NCBI GenBank assembly: GCA_047638395.1
Contig: JBLIMV010000016.1
Span: 68,417-132,416 of the forward strand
From: CAXBCP01 sp047638395
Lineage (GTDB): Bacteria; Pseudomonadota; Alphaproteobacteria; MPNO01; UBA830
DNA length: 64,000 bases
Direction: 5' to 3'
The notes below the pieces were generated by a model. It saw nothing but the letters and a program-made list of their open reading frames with translations, was not told the origin of the DNA and ran no database searches. Positions 25,722 through 34,291 of this stretch are shown one piece after another (position 1 is the first letter of the stretch; each line of letters begins with the position of its first letter). The translations under genes were made by a program, and so were the position numbers.

Positions 25722-27881
25722 ATGGATATTGCCCTGCCCGCCGGCATTGTGCCTGCGCCGCAGGAGAGCCCGCAGCCCGCCTTGCCGCGTCTGCGCGAAG
25801 ACGTTGCCCTGCTGCCGGGACCGCATGCCGCTGACGGCGATAAATCCTGGCTGATCCACGACCCCGTACGCAATGCCTTTTTCCGCATCGGCTGGCAGGA
25901 ATTCGAAATTCTGTCGCGATGGGATAAGGCGGCCCCCGCCTCGATCACCGCCGCGGTCAATCGCGAGACGTCCCTGTCGATCAATGAGGAGGACATCGGC
26001 AACGTTGCCCAATTTATGATCGAGAACGAACTGACAGTTCTCGCCGGCCCGCAAGATCGGGATGCATGGCGCCGCCGCATTGAATTCATACGCAACAAAT
26101 CCCTGGCCCGGCGCTTTCAGGAAAACCTGTTCCTGCGGATCCCGCTTGTCGATCCCGACCGCTTCCTGACGGCGACAGCCGGTGTGGCGGGTATGTTTTT
26201 TACGCGCGGCTTCTGGCTGACGACACTGGTCGCGGGGTTTTTGGCCCTGATCCTCGTCGGGCGGCAATGGGATAGTTTTATCGCGACCTTCCCCTATTTC
26301 TTCTCATTCCAGGGATTGATGATCTACGCCGTCGCATTGAGCTTTGCGAAGGTCATTCACGAACTGGGGCATGCCTTTGCCGCGAAACGGCACGGTTTGC
26401 GTGTCCCGTCGATGGGCGTCGCTTTCCTGGTTTTCTGGCCTGTCCTGTTCACCGACACGACGGATAGCTGGCGGTTAAGATCCGGCGGCCAGCGGTTTAT
26501 CGTCGCCGGTGCCGGCATGGCCGCCGAGATAGCCCTTGCAGCCTGGGCATTGCTGACCTGGACCCTGCTGCCCCCGGGCGCTGTGCAAAGCGCGGTGTTC
26601 GCCCTTGCCACCGCCACCTGGATCCTGACGCTGGTTGTCAATCTGAACCCGCTTATTCGCTTCGACGGGTACTTCCTGCTCTCGGATGCCCTGGGCGTTA
26701 AAAACCTGCAACCCCGCGCCTTCGCCCTGTTGCGCCATAATTTCCGGACATGGTGTCTTGGGGTCGCAAGTACCGACCCGGAGCCGGGCCTTGGCGGCGG
26801 GTTACGACGGGGCATGGTCATATACGCGATGGGTGCCCTGGCTTATCGGGTGATCCTCGCGATCGGTATCGGGGCGATACTTTATTACATGGCATTCAAG
26901 CTCCTCGGGATCATCGCGCTGGGCGCCGTCATCGTGATCATGATCTTTCAGCCGGCGATCCGCGAACTTCGTACGCTGTTTGGAAAAGGTCAGGTTTTGG
27001 TCCGCCCTGTGCGGCTGGTGATCTTCATCGGTCTGCTCGCCGGTGGCGTGGGCCTGATTTTCTACCCGTGGCAGGGCACCATATCGTCGCCCGCGATCCT
27101 GAAAGCAGCGGCGCAAAGTCATGTCTATTCGCCCTATGCCGCCCGTGTCGCGGTCGTTCACGTGCAACGGGGTGACACGGTAACCAAGGGCGCGCCGATT
27201 GCGACGCTCACCGCGCCGGAGATCGAGTACCGACTACGTAACGCGTCCGCGCGGGCAGAAACCTTTCAGCTCGTCATCGATCGCATTCGGTTCCGCGAAG
27301 ATATTGCCGATCAGGAAGCCGTCATCCGCCAGCAGCTTGCAAAAGCGGTGGCGGAAGCCGCTGGTTACAGATCGCAACTGAATGCGCTGGTCCTGCGCGC
27401 ACCGTTCGACGGGAGCGTGCGCTGGATGTCAGAGGTCGCCCGTCCCGGCAACTGGATTCGCCCCGACAGTGCCATCGCGCTTGTTGTCGATTCCACGCAT
27501 AACGCCATGACAGCCTATATCGAGGAAAGCGATCTCGCCCGTATCGATTCCAATGCACGCGGCAAATTCTATGCCTATGGAGACACCGCCGCCCCTGCTC
27601 TGGTAACGGTCCGCTCGATTGCAGCGTCAGCGACCGACGCCCTGCGTGATCGCGCGCTGGCATCGATTTACGGCGGACCCATTCCCGCAAGGGCGGGCGA
27701 AAATGGCATCGTGGTACCGGAAGGCGGTATTTATGAGGCCCGCCTCCGGCTCGATGAGACACAACAGGCAACTCCCCGGGAAATCACCGGCATTGTGCGT
27801 ATAGATGCGCGGACGGAAAGCATCGCGCGGCGCCTGTGGCGGCAGGTAAACACGGTTCTGGTGCGCGAAAGCGGGTTCTAG
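25722..27881 (+). CDS. M50 site-2-type zinc metalloprotease fused to a HlyD-like adaptor domain
   Basis: ATG 25722 lies one base after the upstream stop; an in-frame extension to 25674 overlaps that gene and is unlikely. The 719-residue protein has an N-terminal soluble domain (about 1-110) that looks PqqD-like (LIHDPVRNAFFRIGWQEFEIL), several membrane helices carrying HELGH (residues 213-217) and LNPLIRFDGYF (Asp near 315), the two zinc-binding motifs of M50 proteases, then two more helices and a periplasmic barrel-sandwich hybrid (SPYAARVAVVHVQRGDTV; RAPFDGSVRW). The protease signature appears complete. Such proteins are often annotated as putative peptide zinc metalloprotease. It may process, recognise or export the giant protein; direct evidence is lacking. 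Confidence 0.85.
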   Translation: MDIALPAGIVPAPQESPQPALPRLREDVALLPGPHAADGDKSWLIHDPVRNAFFRIGWQEFEILSRWDKAAPASITAAVNRETSLSINEEDIGNVAQFMIENELTVLAGPQDRDAWRRRIEFIRNKSLARRFQENLFLRIPLVDPDRFLTATAGVAGMFFTRGFWLTTLVAGFLALILVGRQWDSFIATFPYFFSFQGLMIYAVALSFAKVIHELGHAFAAKRHGLRVPSMGVAFLVFWPVLFTDTTDSWRLRSGGQRFIVAGAGMAAEIALAAWALLTWTLLPPGAVQSAVFALATATWILTLVVNLNPLIRFDGYFLLSDALGVKNLQPRAFALLRHNFRTWCLGVASTDPEPGLGGGLRRGMVIYAMGALAYRVILAIGIGAILYYMAFKLLGIIALGAVIVIMIFQPAIRELRTLFGKGQVLVRPVRLVIFIGLLAGGVGLIFYPWQGTISSPAILKAAAQSHVYSPYAARVAVVHVQRGDTVTKGAPIATLTAPEIEYRLRNASARAETFQLVIDRIRFREDIADQEAVIRQQLAKAVAEAAGYRSQLNALVLRAPFDGSVRWMSEVARPGNWIRPDSAIALVVDSTHNAMTAYIEESDLARIDSNARGKFYAYGDTAAPALVTVRSIAASATDALRDRALASIYGGPIPARAGENGIVVPEGGIYEARLRLDETQQATPREITGIVRIDARTESIARRLWRQVNTVLVRESGF

Positions 27882-27905
27882 AACGCACCGGGCATATCCG
27901 GCCGC

Positions 27906-28904
27906 TTACCCCAGGGTCGGGTCGAGAATAACTTTGCCGATACCGGGATCCGCTTCGATCAGCGCGTGCATCTCGGGTGCCGCCGAAAGCGGCACCAGGC
28001 GGTCGAGCACGACATTCAACTTGCCGTCCGCCGCCGCGTCGAAACAGGCCAGCGCATCCTGCCCATTGCTGCGCGGGTTGCCCATGATGGTCAGCTGCTT
28101 GTGATAGACAGTGCTGAAATCGACCGGCACCACCGGGCCACCATGGGAGCCCGCCGTGACCATCCTGCCACGCTGTTTCAGGCTCTCGATGCCGAGCGGG
28201 CAGGTCTCGGGGTTGGCGATATTGTCATAGAACAGATCGACCCCGACGCCACCGGTGATATCCATCACCGCCTCTTTCAGGTTTACGGTGCTGTAATCAA
28301 TCGCATGATCCGCCCCCAGGGAGGTGCCGATTGCCGCGCGGTCGGCATTGCCCGCCGCCGCAATAACGGTCGCACCGGCGGCCTTGGCAAGCTGGATTCC
28401 AACTGATCCCAGGTTGCCCGCAGCCCCCATCACCAGCACCGTCTGCCCGGCTTCAAGCTGCCCCATGTTGAACAACAGGTTGTAAGCGACCGGACCATGC
28501 CGCGAGATCACGGTCGCTTCTGCGAAACCGACCTCGCTGCGCACTTTCACACAGCTTGCCGCAGGCGCTTTGGTCAGTTGGGCATCGCCGCCATTGCATT
28601 CGATACCGTATCGGCCACCACCCGGCATCCCCATCGTCACGGACACCCGATCACCGACGGCAAACCCCTCGACCTCGCTACCCGCAGCGACGACGACGCC
28701 CGAGGGATCGACACCGAGGATATGCGGCGGCTCGACGCCATAGTGAGGCGCCCGGCCTGCCCGTATGGCAACATCCAGCACTCGGTTAACCGATACCGCG
28801 TGCACTTCGATGAGCAGTTCGCCGGGGCCGGCAACGGGATCAGGCACATCTTCATAATGCAGCACGTCCGGCGGGCCGAACGCGTTGAAGATCATGGCCT
28901 TCAT
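27906..28904 (-). CDS. MDR-family NAD(P)H:quinone reductase/zinc-free alcohol dehydrogenase
   Basis: This 332-residue protein has the N-terminal GroES-like domain (GELLIEVHAVSVNRVLDVAIRAG; GVDPSGVV) and the Rossmann fold with GAAGNLGSVGIQLAK of medium-chain dehydrogenase/reductases. The catalytic-zinc Cys/His ligands of true alcohol dehydrogenases are not evident, which points to the quinone-oxidoreductase branch using NADPH. GGGGGA precedes ATG 28904. It is the last gene of a leftward unit with an amidase and an HpcH/HpaI aldolase, so it may reduce an aldehyde or enone from that pathway. It converges on the adhesin operon 24 bases away. Confidence 0.87.
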   Translation of the reverse strand: MKAMIFNAFGPPDVLHYEDVPDPVAGPGELLIEVHAVSVNRVLDVAIRAGRAPHYGVEPPHILGVDPSGVVVAAGSEVEGFAVGDRVSVTMGMPGGGRYGIECNGGDAQLTKAPAASCVKVRSEVGFAEATVISRHGPVAYNLLFNMGQLEAGQTVLVMGAAGNLGSVGIQLAKAAGATVIAAAGNADRAAIGTSLGADHAIDYSTVNLKEAVMDITGGVGVDLFYDNIANPETCPLGIESLKQRGRMVTAGSHGGPVVPVDFSTVYHKQLTIMGNPRSNGQDALACFDAAADGKLNVVLDRLVPLSAAPEMHALIEADPGIGKVILDPTLG

Positions 28905-28928
28905 GTCACCGTCCCCCGTCGGTGTGGA

Positions 28929-30281
28929 TTACCCTTCGAACGACGCCAGTACACCGCCGGCAACCGCAAACAGATCAGCGTCTTCATCGAGAAAACCGAC
29001 AACCTGGAGGCCGAGCGGCAATCCGTCATCCTCAAGCACCGGCAGGGACAATGTCGGCATGCTGATCAGCGACGTATGCACCGTAAACAGCGGATCGCCT
29101 GTCCATTCCAGTCCTTTGGGTGCAGCACCCGGTGCCGACAGGGTAATCGTCGCATCGAACGTGCCTTTGAGACCCGCATAGACCGCGCGCACACGCTCCC
29201 GCTCCGCCAGCAGGTCGACAAACATTTCCTGCGACATGGTCACCGCCTGTTTGAGGCGGCCATGGGCGCTTTCGCTCAATCCGGCAGGATCCATGTCCCG
29301 GTTATAGGTGTTCAGCGGCCAGCGGCCTTCCCAAGCGTTGATATCCATGGACAGCTTTATCGCATCGGCGATGGCATCTTCAATGCCTGCGACAGCGCTG
29401 TCGTTGTTGCGGTCGGCAACGTCGATACCGGCAGCCTTCATCACATCGACAGCGCGCTGCCATTCGGCTTTCGCCTGGTCCGTTGCCTTCGCCCAGCCAG
29501 CGGTCTGCAACATGGCAACTTTTGACGGCTTGCGGGCTGCGGGCAGGTCCATCGGCCCCATGACGCCAACGTGGCCCGCATCGCCACCGGCACGTGACGT
29601 GATTTCACGAGTGATCGACCATGTTTCTGCAAGCGACGCGGCAAGGATACCGGTCGAGCTCTGGCTGAAACCGTCGAAGCTGCCGCCGCGATTGATTCCG
29701 CCGGCGCTCGGCTTGTAACCGTAGATACCGCAATAGCTGGCGGGACGGATGGTCGAGCCGATAACCTGTGAGCCAAGCGCGCCGGACACCATGCCGGCGG
29801 CAACCGACGCCGCGGACCCGCTGCTCGATCCGCCGGGCGTGCGCTCAAGGTCCCACGGATTACGGGTGTTGCCCGGGTGCGTGGCCGCGAACTCGGTGGT
29901 CACCGTCTTGCCGACCATAATAGCGCCGGCTTCCCGGAGGGCGGCGACGGCAGCGCAGTCACGCGCGCCTTTCCATCCCTTGAACAGCGGCGAGCCCTGT
30001 TCGGTCGGGAAATTGGCCGTTTCCATAATGTCTTTTACGCCGATCGGCATACCGTCGAGAGGGGACAGCTGGCTGCCCGCGGCCCAGCGGGCGGTGGAAT
30101 CGTCTGCGGCCGCGCGGGCGGCATCGAGCCCCGTTACCACAAAGGCACGGACGTCGCCGTCGAGGCGTTCAATATCAGCTATGCAGCGATCCAGAAACGC
30201 GCGCGGCGTGTCCGAGCCGTCGGCAAAGCTCGCGGTGCAGTCAAAATAGGGCCGGGCCTGCGGTGTGAGTGTAGATGTCAT
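28929..30281 (-). CDS. Amidase signature family hydrolase
   Basis: Amidase-signature enzymes hydrolyse amides with a Ser-cisSer-Lys triad. Here the Lys is in MPIGVKDIME (Lys83), the Gly/Ser box is TPGGSSSGSAASVAAG (about 149-163) and the nucleophile Ser lies in VIGSTIRPAS (about 176). The 450-residue length is normal. AGGAG lies about seven bases before ATG 30281. It sits between the aldolase and the MDR reductase on the same strand and probably acts on an amide side-product or on uptake of an amide substrate. The substrate is not determinable. Confidence 0.9.
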   Translation of the reverse strand: MTSTLTPQARPYFDCTASFADGSDTPRAFLDRCIADIERLDGDVRAFVVTGLDAARAAADDSTARWAAGSQLSPLDGMPIGVKDIMETANFPTEQGSPLFKGWKGARDCAAVAALREAGAIMVGKTVTTEFAATHPGNTRNPWDLERTPGGSSSGSAASVAAGMVSGALGSQVIGSTIRPASYCGIYGYKPSAGGINRGGSFDGFSQSSTGILAASLAETWSITREITSRAGGDAGHVGVMGPMDLPAARKPSKVAMLQTAGWAKATDQAKAEWQRAVDVMKAAGIDVADRNNDSAVAGIEDAIADAIKLSMDINAWEGRWPLNTYNRDMDPAGLSESAHGRLKQAVTMSQEMFVDLLAERERVRAVYAGLKGTFDATITLSAPGAAPKGLEWTGDPLFTVHTSLISMPTLSLPVLEDDGLPLGLQVVGFLDEDADLFAVAGGVLASFEG

Positions 30282-30343
30282 TTGGTCTCTCCTTGCTTAA
30301 AATTCTTATCGGGGCTTCAATTTTTCATTGAGCCTAAAAGTTA

Positions 30344-31204
30344 TTATCGTCCGCTGAGTTCCAGACCCTTTTCAAGGTCGTGATACGTGCGGGCGGGCGC
30401 CGCCATCAGGAAGCGGTATCCCTGATCCATCAGGTCCTGCATGTTGCCCGCCGTTGCATGCGGGTGACCGACGACCGTGTCGTGTCGCTTGCAGATATCG
30501 ACAACCTGCGCCATCGCGCTCAACAGTTCCGGGTGATCGTATTGCCGGGGGAAGCCCAGCTCCTGGCCAAGATCTCCCTCACCGATCAGCACAGCACCAA
30601 TACCGGGGACGTTTTCCAACATATCGGACAGGTTCTCGATCCCCTTGGTGTCCTCTATCTGAAGGACGACCAGGATCTCACCGTTCGGGTCCAACGGCCA
30701 CACATCGGCTCGGTCGTAATATTCCTGCTGGGTCAGCCCCCAATAACGCGCCGCGCGGGCCGGCCCGTCGCCGCGAATGCCCTGGGGCTCATACAGAGGC
30801 TTGTCCTTGAGGCGTGGGTAGCGGCAGGCGGCGACCGCGTTATAGGCCTCTTCAACCGTGCTGATATGCGGCCAGACGATGCCGTAAACGCCGGTATCGA
30901 GCGCCTGTTTGGCGTGCCACTGTCCTTTTTCGATGCCGTTCACGGGCACACGTGCCAGCGGTGTGACGGGCGGTGCGATCGAGCCGCTATCGGCGATCCG
31001 CCGGCGATCCATCATGAACTGAAGCGAATCGCGCAGCGCAACGATATCCCAGGGAAGGTGCTCCCCCTCATAGACGATACCGTCATATTTCGATGCCGCC
31101 ATGAACATCGCACTCTGCACATCCATGGGCGTAAAAGCGGAAAACGCGTTGCCGCCATTTTCAAGCGCACCGATTAGGCCATTAAGCCGAGGAATATCAC
31201 CCAT
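30344..31204 (-). CDS. HpcH/HpaI-family aldolase/citrate lyase-like protein
   Basis: Family members cleave or form C-C bonds in 2-keto acids using a divalent metal. The 286-residue TIM-barrel protein shows YEGEHLPWD near residue 45 (the family has GEH in this place), the RG-GP-RA pattern in GIRGDGPARAARYWG, and metal ligands in LQIEDTKG (Glu) and GEGDLGQELG (Asp). The insert around residues 150-175 makes it slightly longer than HpaI. ATG 31204 has CGGGA upstream. It is the first gene of the unit with the amidase and MDR genes and is divergent from the enoyl-CoA hydratase gene. Confidence 0.85.
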   Translation of the reverse strand: MGDIPRLNGLIGALENGGNAFSAFTPMDVQSAMFMAASKYDGIVYEGEHLPWDIVALRDSLQFMMDRRRIADSGSIAPPVTPLARVPVNGIEKGQWHAKQALDTGVYGIVWPHISTVEEAYNAVAACRYPRLKDKPLYEPQGIRGDGPARAARYWGLTQQEYYDRADVWPLDPNGEILVVLQIEDTKGIENLSDMLENVPGIGAVLIGEGDLGQELGFPRQYDHPELLSAMAQVVDICKRHDTVVGHPHATAGNMQDLMDQGYRFLMAAPARTYHDLEKGLELSGR

Positions 31205-31355
31205 TTTTATTGTCCCGTGTTTAAATTCTTATGCCCCCAATATGCCGGATCAGGACGCGCAAACCAATCAGTTTGGAACCGACATTCCCCTATGGGTCAT
31301 GAAACACTAAAACGGTCACAACAGAAACGCATCACACCCCGAACGGGAGATATCT

Positions 31356-32171
31356 ATGGCTGCGAACGCAACATCGGCGGGCTGTCCCGAAACAACGCTG
31401 ATTGAAACCGATCTCACAGACGGCGTTGCCGTTATCGCCCTGAACCGGCCCGACAAACGAAACGCGATCAACGATGCCATGCGGGCCGATCTGATCCAGG
31501 TGCTGGACTGGGCTGACCGGTCGGAAGATGTCCGCGCCATCGTGATCACCGGACGCGGCAAAGGATTTTGCGCCGGCGGCGACATCGCCGCGATGCGCGA
31601 GCGTCTCTCCGCCCCCGTGGGGCGTGTCGGCATCAATGGCTGGCAGCGCCAGCGCCGCACGCATCACCTGCTCACGATGCTGCACGATATACCGAAACCG
31701 ACAATCGCCGCCGTGAACGGTGCTGCCGCGGGGCTTGGGTGCGATCTGGCGCTGTGCTGCGATTTCGTGATCGGGGCAAGTGATGCAAGCTTCGTGATGA
31801 GTTATGTGCTGCGCGGACTGATCCCGGACGGTGGCGGCATGTACTTTCTGCCGCGCCGCGTCGGACTCGCCCGGGCAAAAGAGCTTATCTTTTCGGGCCG
31901 CATGCTAAGCGCCGACGAAGCGCTGTCGATCAACATGATCGAACGCATCGCCGCCCCCGACACGCTGATTGCCGATGCCATCGCCTTTGCGTCGACCCTG
32001 ACGGTCGGCTCGGCAGACGCGCTCGCGCTCGCCAAATCGATCATGAACCAGAGTTTCGAATCCACCGCTGAGGAAATCTTCGCGCTCGGCAGTCAGGCAC
32101 AAGGTATCTGCTACACCACGGATTCGCACCGCGATGCGGTCAGCGCCTTCCTCGACCGGCCGAAATCCTGA
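31356..32171 (+). CDS. Enoyl-CoA hydratase/isomerase family protein
   Basis: The 271-residue crotonase-fold protein has the first oxyanion loop GKGFCAGGDIAAM (about residue 70) and the second, NGAAAGLGCDLALCCDFVIG (about 118-137, shortened to GAAAGLG). The Glu of the second loop of typical hydratases is not obvious, so the exact reaction (hydration, isomerisation, thioester cleavage) is open. GGGAGA lies a few bases before ATG 31356. The next gene, an ADP-forming acyl-CoA synthetase, starts one base after its stop, so the two act in one acyl-CoA pathway. Confidence 0.88.
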   Translation: MAANATSAGCPETTLIETDLTDGVAVIALNRPDKRNAINDAMRADLIQVLDWADRSEDVRAIVITGRGKGFCAGGDIAAMRERLSAPVGRVGINGWQRQRRTHHLLTMLHDIPKPTIAAVNGAAAGLGCDLALCCDFVIGASDASFVMSYVLRGLIPDGGGMYFLPRRVGLARAKELIFSGRMLSADEALSINMIERIAAPDTLIADAIAFASTLTVGSADALALAKSIMNQSFESTAEEIFALGSQAQGICYTTDSHRDAVSAFLDRPKS

Positions 32172-32172
32172 C

Positions 32173-34281
32173 GTGACCACCCCTGACCGAGCCCCCAGCC
32201 TGGAGCGCCTTTTCCGGCCCCGCAGCGTCGCACTGATCGGCGCGTCTTCTGATCCGGCAAAGATTGGCGGACGGCCGCTGCATTTTCTCGTCAAACACGG
32301 GTTCAAGGGCGATATCTGGCCAGTGAACCCGCGGGCAAAGGAAATCGGCGGTGTCAGATGCTACCCCGACATCGAGAGCCTGCCCGGTGCGCCGGATGTT
32401 GCGATGGTATTGGTCGGACCGGCGCATGCAGAGACGAGCATCCGGGCGCTCGCAGCACGCGGTACAGGGGCAGCAATCGTTCTCGCCGGCGGGTTCGCCG
32501 AATCCGGTGGTGACGGTATTGTGCGGCAGGCGTCGCTGATCGAGGCGGCGGGCGGCATGCGTCTGCTCGGCCCGAACACCATCGGCCTTCTGAATATGAC
32601 CGATGACATAACACTGTCGGCATCCGGCGCGCTGGACGTTGAAAACCGCCTCAAGGGCGGCGTCGCAGTTGTGTCGCAAAGCGGCGGCATTCTGGGATCC
32701 CTGATGTCGCGTGCGGCCACACAAGGGGTCGGGCTGTCGCATCTGATTGCTACCGGCAATGAGGCAGATATCGATGCCGCCGATGCTGTCGCCTATCTGG
32801 CACAGGATAAGGCCACGCGGGTCATCGCCCTGTACCTCGAAACCATTCGGAAGCCCGTGCAGTTCCGCGAGGCCGCCGCTGCCGTTGCCGTTGCGGGCAA
32901 GAAACTGGTGATCTACAAGGTGGGCCGCTCGGAAGCGGGCGCACGCTCCGCCGCGTCACATACCGGCGCCCTTGCCGGTGAAGACCGGGTGTTCGATGCC
33001 TATTTTCGCCAGATCGGTGCGATCCGGGCGGCGCGCTATTCCGATCTGATCGATATCCCGGCGGCGCTCGCCGTCGCCCCGAAGCTGGCGGGCAACCGTA
33101 TTGCCATCGTCACCCATACCGGGGGCGCAGCCGGGCTGGTCGCCGATGTGTGCGGCATGGCGGGGTTCGAGACCCCTGCCCCAAGCGCAGAAACCACGCA
33201 ACGGCTTGCCGCAATCCTTCAGGATGACGGCTTCGCACCGGACCGTAACCCGGTCGACCTGACGCTTGCCGGGCTCGACCCTGAAGTGACCTATCAGGCC
33301 ATCATGGCGCTGGCGCAAAGCGATGAATTCGACGCTGTAATCCCGGTTGTCGGCTCGTCCTCGGTCGGGCGCCCCCATCTTGTCGCGGACCCCGTCATCC
33401 GCGCGATGCAGACCGTCCGCAAGCCGCTGATCGTCTATACCAGCCCGTCTGCGCCGGGGATTGTGTCGCGCCTGAATGCGGCGGGTGTGCCGACGTTCGA
33501 CGCCCCGGAAGCCTGCGCGACGGCCCTTGCCGCCCTTCGCCACGCCATTCCCACGCGCATAGCATCGGGCGCAGATGACACACCCACCGTTCCGGTGCCA
33601 TTCCCGGCGCAACATCATGACCGAACCGGCAACCTGAACGAAGCCGAGGCCAAACAGCTTTTTGCCGCCTTTGGCATTGGCATCGTCCGCGAGACCGTCA
33701 TCTCCACGGCTGCAGACGCACCGGCGGCAGCGGCAAATCTGGGGGACCGGGTCGTGATTAAAATTCTGGCACGGGACCTGCTCCACAAGACCGAGGCCGA
33801 CGGTGTCCGCCTGAACGTGCCGCCGGAAAATGCGGAACAGGTGTGTAAAGAGATCGCGGCAGACGCGCTCGCCGCCGGCGTGAGCCCGCAAGAAGGGTTC
33901 CTGATCCAGGAACAGGTTGGCGATGCGGCGGAAATGATTATCGGGTTTCGGCGGGACCCAGTGCTCGGACCGGCCCTTTTGCTTGGCGCGGGTGGCCGTC
34001 TCGCCGAACTCCATAAGGACTTCGAAATCTGTCTGCTACCGGCGACGGGGGAAGACATCCGCGAAGTACTGGAGAGTTTGAAGATCACCACCGTGCTGAA
34101 AGGGTACCGCGGACAGCCCCCCGCCGACATCGACGCTCTTGTCGATGCAGTGGCCGGGTTTTCGCGCATGTGCATGGCCCTTGGCGAACGACTCGAAGAT
34201 GCGGAGATGAACCCGCTTTTCGTCAAACCTGAGGGACAAGGTGTCGCCGCCGCGGACGGCGTTGTCGTCTTAACATTGTGA
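32173..34281 (+). CDS. ADP-forming acyl-CoA synthetase (acetate-CoA ligase family)
   Basis: GTG 32173, one base after the upstream stop, gives the usual N-terminus (SLERLFRPRSVALIGAS); a longer frame from 32134 overlaps the crotonase gene. The 702-residue protein has a CoA-binding Rossmann domain (1-130), a succinyl-CoA-ligase-like flavodoxin domain with SQSGGILGSLM and a phospho-His candidate in SHTGALAGED, and a C-terminal ATP-grasp domain (about 480-702; VVIKILARDLLHKTEADGV, EMIIGFRRDP). Such fused ligases make acyl-CoA from acid, ATP and CoA, releasing ADP. It activates the acid fed to the adjacent hydratase. Confidence 0.9.
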   Translation: MTTPDRAPSLERLFRPRSVALIGASSDPAKIGGRPLHFLVKHGFKGDIWPVNPRAKEIGGVRCYPDIESLPGAPDVAMVLVGPAHAETSIRALAARGTGAAIVLAGGFAESGGDGIVRQASLIEAAGGMRLLGPNTIGLLNMTDDITLSASGALDVENRLKGGVAVVSQSGGILGSLMSRAATQGVGLSHLIATGNEADIDAADAVAYLAQDKATRVIALYLETIRKPVQFREAAAAVAVAGKKLVIYKVGRSEAGARSAASHTGALAGEDRVFDAYFRQIGAIRAARYSDLIDIPAALAVAPKLAGNRIAIVTHTGGAAGLVADVCGMAGFETPAPSAETTQRLAAILQDDGFAPDRNPVDLTLAGLDPEVTYQAIMALAQSDEFDAVIPVVGSSSVGRPHLVADPVIRAMQTVRKPLIVYTSPSAPGIVSRLNAAGVPTFDAPEACATALAALRHAIPTRIASGADDTPTVPVPFPAQHHDRTGNLNEAEAKQLFAAFGIGIVRETVISTAADAPAAAANLGDRVVIKILARDLLHKTEADGVRLNVPPENAEQVCKEIAADALAAGVSPQEGFLIQEQVGDAAEMIIGFRRDPVLGPALLLGAGGRLAELHKDFEICLLPATGEDIREVLESLKITTVLKGYRGQPPADIDALVDAVAGFSRMCMALGERLEDAEMNPLFVKPEGQGVAAADGVVVLTL

Positions 34282-34291
34282 CCAGATCTGT

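Noticed and set aside
33766..33782. CTGGCACGGGACCTGCT, one mismatch from a sigma-54 promoter
   Set aside because: It lies deep in the ATP-grasp coding region of the acyl-CoA synthetase, with no gene start downstream.
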